DNA of 64,000 nucleotides from Streptomyces sp. CB02261 (GTDB lineage: Bacteria; Actinomycetota; Actinomycetes; Streptomycetales; Streptomycetaceae). This document shows positions 41,496 to 49,500 of this stretch, piece by piece. The stretch lies in assembly GCF_001905665.1 (NCBI RefSeq), contig NZ_LIVX01000001.1, positions 496,001 through 560,000 of the forward strand, read 5' to 3'. Both the position numbers and the translations under genes were made by a program. Within the stretch, counting starts at the first letter, position 1, and every line of letters starts with the position of its first letter. The notes below the pieces were generated by a model. It made no database searches. It had not been told where the DNA came from and saw nothing but the letters and a program-made list of their open reading frames with translations.

Positions 41496-42680
41496 CCTCC
41501 GCAGCATCGTCACCACCGCCGCGCCTCCCAGGCCGATGTTGTGCGCGAGCCCGACCCGCGCCCCCGCGACCTGCCGTGCGCCCGCCTCGCCGCGCAGCTG
41601 CCAGACCAGCTCGGCGGTCTGCGCGAGGCCCGTCGCGCCCAGTGGGTGGCCCTTGGAGATGAGGCCGCCCGAGGGGTTCACGACCCAGCGCCCGCCGTAG
41701 GTCGTCGCGCCGGACTCGACGAGTTTGCCGGAGGCGCCCTCCTCGCACATGCCGAGCGCCTCGTACGTGAGGAGTTCGTTGATGGAGAAGCAGTCGTGGA
41801 GTTCGACGACGTCGACGTCCTCGATGCCGAGACCGGAGCGCTCGTACGCCTGCCGGGCGGCGGTCCGGGACATGGGGCGGCCGACGGCGTCGACGCAGGA
41901 GCCGGAGGCGAAGGACTCCTCGGTGTCGGTGGTCATCGACTGCGCCGCGATCTCGACCGCCCGTCCCCGCAGCCCGTGTTCCTCGACGAAGCGTCCGGAG
42001 ACGACGAGGGCCGCCGCCGCGCCGTCGGAGGTGGGCGAGCACTGGAGCTTGGTGAGCGGCCGGTGGACGGTCTTCGCGGCGAGGATCTCGTCGACGGTGT
42101 ACGCGTCCTGGAACTGGGCGTACGGGTTGTGCACCGAGTGCCGGTGGTTCTTGGCGCCGACGGCCGCGAGCTGCGCCTCGGTCGTCCCGTACCGCTCCAT
42201 GTGCTCGCGGGCGGCGTTGCCGAAGATCTGGGCGGTGGGCGGGGAGGCCTCGAAGCCGTGGGCGGCGGCCATGATCCCGTAGTGCCGGGCGACGGGGGAC
42301 GTCGAGAAGTCTCCCGCGCCCGATCCGCCGCCGAGCGGGCCCCGGCTCATCTTCTCGAAGCCGAGGGCGAGGACGCAGTCCGCGATGCCGCCCTCCACGA
42401 ACTGGCGGGCGACCATGAGGGCGGTGGCGCCGGTGGCGCAGTTGTTGTTGAGGTTGTAGACGGGGATGCCGGTGAGGCCGAGTTCGTACGCGGCGCGCTG
42501 TCCGGCGGTGGAGGCCTGGAAGCAGTAGCCGACTGCGGCCTGCTCCACGCGCGCGTAGGGGACGCCCGCGTCGGCGAGGGCGGCGGTGCCGGCCTCGCGG
42601 ACCATGTCCCAGTACTGCCAGTCCCGGGTCTCGGGCTTCTCGAACCTCGTCATTCCGACGCCGACGACGTACGCCTTCAT
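41490..42680 (-). CDS. SCP-x type thiolase / lipid-transfer protein
   Basis: 396 residues of the sterol-carrier-protein thiolase group (Ltp3/Ltp4-like in mycobacteria). It opens [26 protein letters not shown]. The nucleophile is Cys81 in [20 protein letters not shown]. Also present are [37 protein letters not shown] with the catalytic His, and the end [21 protein letters not shown], where HNIG replaces the CxG of ordinary thiolases. That replacement implies thiolytic or aldol-type chemistry on steroid side chains. It follows the acyl-CoA dehydrogenase gene by 11 bases. Confidence 0.9.
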   Translation of the reverse strand: MKAYVVGVGMTRFEKPETRDWQYWDMVREAGTAALADAGVPYARVEQAAVGYCFQASTAGQRAAYELGLTGIPVYNLNNNCATGATALMVARQFVEGGIADCVLALGFEKMSRGPLGGGSGAGDFSTSPVARHYGIMAAAHGFEASPPTAQIFGNAAREHMERYGTTEAQLAAVGAKNHRHSVHNPYAQFQDAYTVDEILAAKTVHRPLTKLQCSPTSDGAAAALVVSGRFVEEHGLRGRAVEIAAQSMTTDTEESFASGSCVDAVGRPMSRTAARQAYERSGLGIEDVDVVELHDCFSINELLTYEALGMCEEGASGKLVESGATTYGGRWVVNPSGGLISKGHPLGATGLAQTAELVWQLRGEAGARQVAGARVGLAHNIGLGGAAVVTMLRRL

Positions 42681-42691
42681 CACGTGCCCTC

Positions 42692-44854
42692 TCAGTCCCT
42701 GGGGAGGCCGAGCAGCCGCTCGGCGACGACGTTGAGCTGTACCTGTGTGGTGCCGCCCGCGATGGTGAGGCAGCGGGACATGAGCAGTCCGTGGACGGCC
42801 CGTTCGCCGGGGCCCTCGCGGACGGCGCCTTCGGGGCCGAGGAGTTCGAGGGTGAGTTCGGCGACCTTCTGCTGGTGGAGGGTCTGGACGAGCTTGCGGA
42901 CGCTGGCGCCGGCGCCCGGTTCGAGGCCGGACACCTGGAGCAGGGTGGTGCGCAGGCCGATGCACGCGAGCGCGTGGGCCTCGGCGAGGAGACCGCCGAT
43001 CCGGGCGCGTACGGAGTCGTCGGTGCCGGCCGCCCGTCCGATCAGGGCTTCGAGGCCGCTGTCGAAGACGACCTGGTCGGCCATGTGGACGCGTTCGTTG
43101 CCGAGGGTGTTGCGGGCGACGCGCCAGCCGTCGTCCACCTCGCCGACGACGGCGTCGGCCGGGAGGATCGCGTCGTCGAACCAGACCTCGTTGAAGAGGG
43201 AGTCCCCGGTGATCTCCTTCAGCGGCCGGATGTCGATCCCGGGGGTGTTCCGCATGTCGACGAGGAAGTAGGTGAGCCCCTGGTGCTTGGGGGCGGTGGG
43301 GTCGGTGCGGGCGAGCAGGATGCCGTGGTGGGCCCATCGGGCGGCGCTCGTCCACACCTTCTGTCCGTTGATCCGCCAGCGTCCGTCCTCGGTGCGTTCG
43401 GCGCGGGTGCGGAGGGAGGCGAGGTCGGAGCCGGCGCCGGGTTCGGAGAAGAGCTGGCACCAGAGGCGTTCGCCGCGGAGGGTGGGGCCGAGGTGTTCGG
43501 CCTGCTGGGCGGGGGTGCCGTGGGCGAGGAGCGAGGGCACGACCCAGGCGCCGATGCCGAGCCCGGGCAGGACGATCCCGGCCTCGTCGAACTCCCGCTG
43601 CACGGCGAGCTGGTGGAGGGGGCCCGCGCCGAGCCCGTACGGCTCCGGGAGGTGCGGGGCCGCGTAGCCGGTGTCGGCGAGGGCGCGCCGGGCGGCGGGC
43701 GGGTCGAGTCCGGCGGCGGGGGCGAGGGCCTCACGGGCGGCGGCGCGGTACGGGTCGGCCTCGGGCGGCAGGTCGACGCGGAGGCCGCGCCGGACGCCGG
43801 CGGCGGCGTGCCGGAGGGCGGCGAGACGGTGGTGGTCGCCGGTGCCGAGGAGCTGGCGGGCGACGAGGGCGCGGCGGAGCAGCAGGTGGGCGTGGTGCTC
43901 CCAGGTGAAGCCGATGCCGCCGAGGATCTGGATGCAGTCCTTGGCGCAGGTGTACGCGGTGTCGAGGGCGGTGGCGGCGGCGAGGGAGGCGGTGAGGGGC
44001 CGGGCGGGGTCATGGGTGGAGCGGGCGGCGTCCCAGGTGAGGGCGCGGGCCTGTTCGAGCCGGACGAGCATGTCGGCGCAGAGGTGTTTGACGCCCTGGA
44101 ACTGTCCGATGGGGCGGCCGAACTGTTCGCGGGTGCGGGCGTGTTCGGCGGCGGTCTCGACGGCGCGGGCGGCGGTGCCGCAGGCGTCGGCGGCGAGGAG
44201 GACGGCGGCGAGGTCGTGGACGAGGGCGGGGTCGAGGGCGAGTGCGCGGGCGGCGGGGACGTGGAGGGCGCGGGCGGTGATCTCGGCGGTGGGCCGGGTC
44301 GGGTCGGCGCTCTCGTGGCACCGTACGGCGACCCCGGCGGCGTCGACGGCGAGCCAGACGCCGCCGTCGGCGGTGGCGGCCGGCAGGAGGAGCAGGTCGG
44401 CCTGGGCTCCGCCGAGGACGGGGGGTGCGGTGCCGTCGAGGAGGTGGCCGTCGTCGGTGGGGACGGCGGTGAGGGTCCCGGTGCCGCCGAGGGCGACGGC
44501 CCCGATCCGTAAGCCCCCCGCGAGGGCCCCTGCCAACTCCTCCTCTCCTGCTCGGCGGAGGAGCTCGGCGGCGAGGACGGAGGGAAGGTACGGCCCGGGC
44601 AGCAGGGCCCGCGCGGCCTCCTCCACGACGACGACCAGGTCCCCGAGGTCGCCGCCGCCTCCCCCGTACTCCTCGGGAAGGTGCGGTCCCAGCAGCCCCT
44701 GCCCGGCGAGAACGTCCCAGTACCCGGGCCGGCCGCCGGCGGCCCCGGGTGAGTCGAGTTCCTTGCGGACGTCCTCCGGGGGGACGACACGGGCGAGCAG
44801 CCCGCGAACGGACCGCGCGAGCTCCCGCTGTTCGTGCGTGATGGCGATGCCCAT
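42692..44854 (-). CDS. Fused two-domain acyl-CoA dehydrogenase (FadE34/ChsE3-like)
   Basis: 720 residues made of two acyl-CoA-dehydrogenase units in one chain. The first unit (1-350) begins [20 protein letters not shown] and includes [22 protein letters not shown] and [18 protein letters not shown]. The second (about 360-720) includes [40 protein letters not shown] and the end [28 protein letters not shown]. The length and double architecture match mycobacterial FadE34, a KstR-controlled dehydrogenase of C24 steroid-CoA. A KstR-type box lies 12 bases upstream, with a TAGTCT -10-like hexamer that implies a leaderless message. Confidence 0.9.
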   Translation of the reverse strand: MGIAITHEQRELARSVRGLLARVVPPEDVRKELDSPGAAGGRPGYWDVLAGQGLLGPHLPEEYGGGGGDLGDLVVVVEEAARALLPGPYLPSVLAAELLRRAGEEELAGALAGGLRIGAVALGGTGTLTAVPTDDGHLLDGTAPPVLGGAQADLLLLPAATADGGVWLAVDAAGVAVRCHESADPTRPTAEITARALHVPAARALALDPALVHDLAAVLLAADACGTAARAVETAAEHARTREQFGRPIGQFQGVKHLCADMLVRLEQARALTWDAARSTHDPARPLTASLAAATALDTAYTCAKDCIQILGGIGFTWEHHAHLLLRRALVARQLLGTGDHHRLAALRHAAAGVRRGLRVDLPPEADPYRAAAREALAPAAGLDPPAARRALADTGYAAPHLPEPYGLGAGPLHQLAVQREFDEAGIVLPGLGIGAWVVPSLLAHGTPAQQAEHLGPTLRGERLWCQLFSEPGAGSDLASLRTRAERTEDGRWRINGQKVWTSAARWAHHGILLARTDPTAPKHQGLTYFLVDMRNTPGIDIRPLKEITGDSLFNEVWFDDAILPADAVVGEVDDGWRVARNTLGNERVHMADQVVFDSGLEALIGRAAGTDDSVRARIGGLLAEAHALACIGLRTTLLQVSGLEPGAGASVRKLVQTLHQQKVAELTLELLGPEGAVREGPGERAVHGLLMSRCLTIAGGTTQVQLNVVAERLLGLPRD

Positions 44855-44865
44855 GGCGCGCAGAC

Positions 44866-44879
44866 TAGAACACGTTCCA
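44866..44879. promoter_or_regulatory. KstR-type operator in front of the acyl-CoA dehydrogenase
   Basis: TAGAACACGTTCCA fits TNNAACNNGTTNNA and lies across the likely -10 region of the minus-strand operon, 12 bases from the start codon. Confidence 0.8.
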
Positions 44880-44880
44880 T

Positions 44881-44897
44881 TCTGACGGAAGGTCAGA
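44881..44897. promoter_or_regulatory. CTGAC-N5-GTCAG palindrome, site 2
   Basis: TCTGACGGAAGGTCAGA, six-base perfect arms and five-base spacer, directly adjoins the KstR-type box on its upstream side for the acyl-CoA dehydrogenase operon. Confidence 0.6.
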
Positions 44898-44990
44898 TAC
44901 GGGTTCGGTTGCGAGGCCGGCCACACGACGGGCGAGGGCGCCTGTGACACCATCGTCACGCAGACGGGGAGCCGCACCGCAGGGGGGAAC

Positions 44991-45572
44991 ATGGGCGCGA
45001 GCTGGACGGCATTGCTGATCGCCGTGGTGGGCGTGGCGGGCACACTCGGAGCCGCGCTCCTGACCCAGATCCGAGCGGACCGCACCAAGCGCATGGAGCT
45101 CCAAGCCGCCGCCGAGCAGCGCCGCGAGGAACGCGGCCACGCCGAGGAACTGCTCCGTGCAGAACAGGCCCGGCAGCAGCAGCGCGAGAGCCTGGAGCGC
45201 CGGCGCGCCTGCTACATCACGCTGAACACCGCCGCGCGCCAGTACCTGACGGAGATGTCCAACCATCTCCACGCCCTTCGCCGCGGCGAGGATCCCGCTC
45301 CGTCTCTGGAGAACCTGGAGGCGGGCAGACTGGCGTACCGGGAGAGCTACGCCGAGTCCCAGATGATCGTCCCGGACGTGGTGTCACGTCCCTCCAGCGC
45401 GGCGAAGACACGCTTGCACGCGGCCTACAAGAAGCTCCGGGCCTACGCGGAGCAACCCTCCCTGAACGCGGCCGAACTGGCGGCCATGGAAGCGGAACTG
45501 CACGAAGAGGTCTGGCCCTTCCTGAGCGCGATGAAGACGTCCATGCGCGCCGATCTCGGCGTCGAGGACTGA
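44991..45572 (+). CDS. Membrane-anchored coiled-coil protein, unknown function
   Basis: 193 residues. One N-terminal membrane helix (ALLIAVVGVAGTLGAALL, about 7-24) is followed by a charged coiled coil rich in Glu, Arg and Gln (about 28-75), then a helical cytoplasmic or external part (YITLNTAARQYLTEMSNHLHALRRGEDP...). The ATG at 44991 follows AGGGGGGAAC. Similar proteins are common and uncharacterised in Streptomyces. It lies 12 to 70 bases from the DUF4259 gene and may be co-transcribed with it. Confidence 0.65.
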   Translation: MGASWTALLIAVVGVAGTLGAALLTQIRADRTKRMELQAAAEQRREERGHAEELLRAEQARQQQRESLERRRACYITLNTAARQYLTEMSNHLHALRRGEDPAPSLENLEAGRLAYRESYAESQMIVPDVVSRPSSAAKTRLHAAYKKLRAYAEQPSLNAAELAAMEAELHEEVWPFLSAMKTSMRADLGVED

Positions 45573-45644
45573 ACGGCGGGTCCGTTGTCAGTGCCCCCTG
45601 TCACGATCTCCGTGGATCTGGACGACGGAGAGAGTGAGCGCGCC

Positions 45645-46049
45645 ATGGGCACCTGGGACATCGGCCCCTTCGACAACGACACCGCAGCCGACTTCTCGTA
45701 CCGGGTGGACGAGGCCCCGACGGAGAAGAAGGCTGACGTGCTCCTCACCGCGTTCCGCGAGGTGACCGGGACGGGTGACGACTACCTGGACTCGGACGTG
45801 GCCGTGGAGGCGATCGCGTCGGCGGCCCTGGTCGCGGCGCAGTGCCCGGGCGGCGACCCGGTCACCACCGCGTACGGCCCGAAGAAGCCGCTGCCCGCCC
45901 TTCCGGCGGAGTTGCGCCCGGTGGCCGCCGAGGCCCTGGACCGGGTCCTCACCGAGCCGTCCGAACTGCTGGAGCTGTGGGAGGAGTCGGACGGCGAGGA
46001 GTGGAAGGCGGGGGTGCGGAGGCTGCGGGCGGTCCTGGCGGGGGCCTGA
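45645..46049 (+). CDS. DUF4259 family protein
   Basis: 134 residues starting MGTWDIGPFDNDTAADFSYRVDE, the exact family signature. The rest is helical (LLTAFREVTG, AIASAALVAAQCPGG, LRPVAAEALDRVLTEPSELLELWEES). Function unknown; members are found in many contexts including near polymorphic toxins. The ATG at 45645 is chosen over an upstream GTG because the family begins here. A strong terminator follows at 46054-46088. Confidence 0.85.
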   Translation: MGTWDIGPFDNDTAADFSYRVDEAPTEKKADVLLTAFREVTGTGDDYLDSDVAVEAIASAALVAAQCPGGDPVTTAYGPKKPLPALPAELRPVAAEALDRVLTEPSELLELWEESDGEEWKAGVRRLRAVLAGA

Positions 46050-46053
46050 CCCG

Positions 46054-46088
46054 GAAACCCCCGCCGGGCGTCGCACGGCGGGGGTTTC
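46054..46088. terminator. Hairpin terminator between convergent DUF4259 and immunity genes
   Basis: GAAACCCCCGCCG (46054-46066) and CGGCGGGGGTTTC (46076-46088), a perfect 13-base stem. A/T pairs at the base give a short U run on either strand, so it could end both convergent transcripts. Confidence 0.8.
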
Positions 46089-46121
46089 GGTCTCAATGGG
46101 CCAGGGGGCCCACGCGGGAGG

Positions 46122-46544
46122 TCAGGGGCGGAGACCCGTCACGCGCACGGCGCTTCCATGCGTGTGCGGATCGGGCTCCCCGACCTGGAATCCGGCCGAG
46201 GCAAGGATTCCCAGCAGGGCGTCCCGCATCAGCTTCTGGACCTGGTTGTAGTGACGCACCGGCGGCGGCGGAGCGGCGTAGTCGATCCCCTTCGCGAAGA
46301 GGTCGACGGCGGTGGTCCGCAGCTCCGCGTCCGTCTCCCAGTCCACGTACACCCCGCCCTCGGCGAGCGGGTCCACGTGGACGTCCGCGCCGGGCCCGGC
46401 CGCCGGGCCGCCGTCGAGATCGCCGCGGCGGGCCGGAAGTCCGGCCCGGAGCAGTTCACGGCAGACGCGGTCAGCCAGGTCGTTCCATCCGGCGACGACC
46501 GCCGCCGGGGCTCTGGGCGGCAGGTCGAATTCGGGCTCATTCAT
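46122..46544 (-). CDS. Probable immunity protein for the deaminase-type toxin
   Basis: 140 residues, acidic and without signal peptide, so cytosolic. Visible features: WNDLADRVCRELLRAGLPARRG helix, GADVHVDPLAEGGVYVDWETDAELRTTAVDLF and a C-terminal RHYNQVQKLMRDALLGILASAGFQVGEPDPHTHGSAVRVTG. I do not recognise a named immunity family. The call rests on position: the ATG lies inside the end of the toxin gene (ATGAATGA, 8-base overlap), the standard toxin-immunity order, and on size and cytosolic location matching a toxin that would act on nucleic acid or nucleotides inside the cell. Confidence 0.65.
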   Translation of the reverse strand: MNEPEFDLPPRAPAAVVAGWNDLADRVCRELLRAGLPARRGDLDGGPAAGPGADVHVDPLAEGGVYVDWETDAELRTTAVDLFAKGIDYAAPPPPVRHYNQVQKLMRDALLGILASAGFQVGEPDPHTHGSAVRVTGLRP

Positions 46545-49500
46545 GCGCTTCTCGTTCCTCGGCCACGCCGGCGTCCGCCGCGGAACGCGCCATCCGTCCT
46601 CCACCGGCCCGCTTGACGTAGTCGGCGAGGAGGTCCCTCGCCTCACGCCAGTAGTCGGGGTGGTACGGGACGGACCAGCTGACGGGCGTGCCCTGCTTGA
46701 GGGCACCCGTCAGGGCTGAGGCGCAGTCCGGGCAGGGCTGGCGCTCGGTGTACAGGGCCGTGATCTGGGTGGGACTGAATCCCTTCTGCTTCAGCTTCTC
46801 CAGAATCATGATCTCCGAGTGCCCGTTGAAGCCACTGTTGCCGATCACGAAGTCACCGGTCTTCGGGTCGTTCCACCCCGGCACACGCGCGACAGCGACG
46901 TTGTGGTCGGCGCCGTAGTACCCGGACTCGGTCCTGAACTTGTAGGCGAGACCGCTCAGTTCGTCGCTGTTGTACGCGATCAGGCCCACCGGGCAGCCGT
47001 CGACCGGGTTGGACACCGCCACGGACGCCCGTGCGACCGACGACACGCGGGACCTGGTGCAGGTCTTGATGAACCCGTCGAGTCCCCTGACCCCGATGCG
47101 GTAGACGGCGTCGTCGCTGAGGCCCACGGCCCGCAGGGCCTTGTAGGCGTCGGCGAAGGCGATACCCGTCCGCGCCGCCGCGTCCACCGCGAGCACGGCG
47201 TCCGCGATGGGCCGGAGGGCCTTGCCCGCGAAGAGACTCGCGACGTCCAGGGCCGCCCAGGCGCAGCCTCCCCAGCTTCCGTTCTCACCGCCGGGGGCGA
47301 TCTTCTGAGCGCACCGGATCCAGCTCCCGAAGAGGATGTCCACCGGATCGACGTTCGACTGGTACTCGGCGATCGTGATGGTGTGCGTGACCTCCTGGGA
47401 CAGTTCCTTGGTCGGGAACTCGCCCAGGTACACGGTCGCGGCGGCGGGGCACGTGGCCTTCGACGGGTTCAGCTCCGGCGAGGAGCACAGGTACAGGTCG
47501 AGGTACGCCTTGTACCGGAGCTTCGCGGTGATCGTGCAGTTCCCCGTGTAGAAGAGCTTGTCGATCCAGCCGTCGCAGCCCTCCGTCTTCCTCACCGTCT
47601 GCGGATCGCCGATGTTCTCGATCCGGTCGATGACGTAGAACATGTTGCCGATCGAGCCACCGAGCTCGTCGACGACGGTTCCGTTGCCGATCTGCTGCGC
47701 CTTCGCGGCCTTCTCGGCCCTGTCGGCCGCCTCCTGGGCCTCCTTGGCGTACGCCGCGGCGTCCTTGGCGGCCTGTTCGGCCTCGGTGGCGGCGACGGCG
47801 GCGCGGTCGGCGGCGGCGCGTGCGTCCTTGGCGGACTGCTCGGCCGCGACCGCGGCCTGACGGGCCGCCTGGGCGTCGAGGGCGGCCTGGTCCGCCGAGT
47901 CGCGGGCCTGCCTGGCGTAGCCCTCGGCGCGACCTGCCGCCTGGTCGGCGGCTGCGGCGTCCGCTGCGGCCTTGCGGTCGTACTCGACGGTGCGGGCCAG
48001 TGACTGGGTGGCCTTCGATGCGGCCACGGCGGCGTCGGCCGCGTAGCCGAGGGCCTCCTTGGAGTAGGTGCGGGCGGCCGCCGCGTGTCCGGCGGCGTTG
48101 GCCGCGTGCTGGTAGGCGATCTTCACGTCGCCGGCGGCCTGGTCGGCGAGGCTCTTGGCGGCCGCCGCCTCCGCCTGCGCGTTCTTGGCGTGGGCGTCGG
48201 CGACCGCCTTCTGCTGGTCGGCGATCGTCTTGGACGCCTGCCCGGTCAGCACGACCAGGCCGGCGGCCGCGTCGGTGGTGACGTAGGGCGAGCCGAGCTG
48301 GATCGCGTCGTTGGCCGGCTTGGCCACCTGGGCGGCGGCATGGCCCGCGTCCACGGCGGCCTGAGCGGTGACGTACGCGAAGCCCGCCGCCTTCGCGGAT
48401 GCGGCCAGGGCCGTCGCGGCCTCCTTGCTCGCCGCGTCCGCGTGGGCCTTGGCGGTCTTGGCCAGCGCCTCCGCCTCCTCGGCCAGCCGGACGGCGGCCT
48501 TGGCCTCTGCTGCTGCGTGCTGGGAGGCCGCGATGGCGTCGGCGGCGGCGCTCGTCGCGGTCTTCACCGCGGCGTCGGCCTTCAGCTTGGCGGCCTGGGC
48601 GTCGTCGGCGTGGGCGCGGGACCGCTTGGCCGCCGCCTCGGCGCGGGTGGCCGCCGCGTCGGCCTCGGCCGCCGCGTCGCTCGCGGCGTTCGCGGCGGTA
48701 CGGGCCCGGCCCGCGGCGGCCTCGGCGTCGTTCGCGTGCCGGTTCGCCGCGTCTGCGGCGACACGGGCGGCATCGGCGGCCGTGCCGGCGTCCAGGGACT
48801 GCGCGTAGGCCTCCTTCGCGTCGGCCTTGGCGCGGGAGGCTTCTGCCTTCTGCTCGGCGTCCCACGCGTCGTCCCGCTTGGTCCTGGCGTTGTCCCGCGC
48901 CTTGACCGCGTCGTTCTTGCGCGCGACCGCGGTCGCCTCGGCGGCCTCGGCCTGTTCCTTGGCCTCCTGGGCGTTCGCCGCTTCGGTCTGGGCGGTCTGC
49001 TTGTGCCGGGCCGCCTCGTTCTGCTTGACGGCGGCGGTGTCCTTCTCGGCCTTGGCCTTCGCCTCCTCGGACTCGGCGGCGAGCCGCTTGGCGTGGGCTT
49101 CGGCGGCCGCCGCCTTGGCGTCGCCCTCGGCCTTGAGCGCGACGGCGAGCTTGGCCTCCGCCGTCTCCTTGTCCTTCTTGGCGTTGTCGCGGTGCAGCTT
49201 GGCCCCGTCGGCCGCCGCCTTCGCCTGCAACTCGGCTGTACGGGCCGCCTCCTTGCGGAACTCGGCGTTGACCTGTGCGGTCTGGGCGATGGCGCGCTGC
49301 GTGATGGTGGCGCTGTCGGCCGCGGCGGCCCTGGTGGCGGCCTCGGCGGTCTCACCGGCCTTCACCATCGCCGTCAGCGCGGCGACAGCACCCTTGGTGA
49401 CCTGGGCCTTCTGCTGGCCGACGAGGAGACCACGGCCGCGCGGGGCGCCGGCGGCGTCCGCGATCCCGTACGCGGTCTGCAGGGCCGCGTCGGAGGTGAC

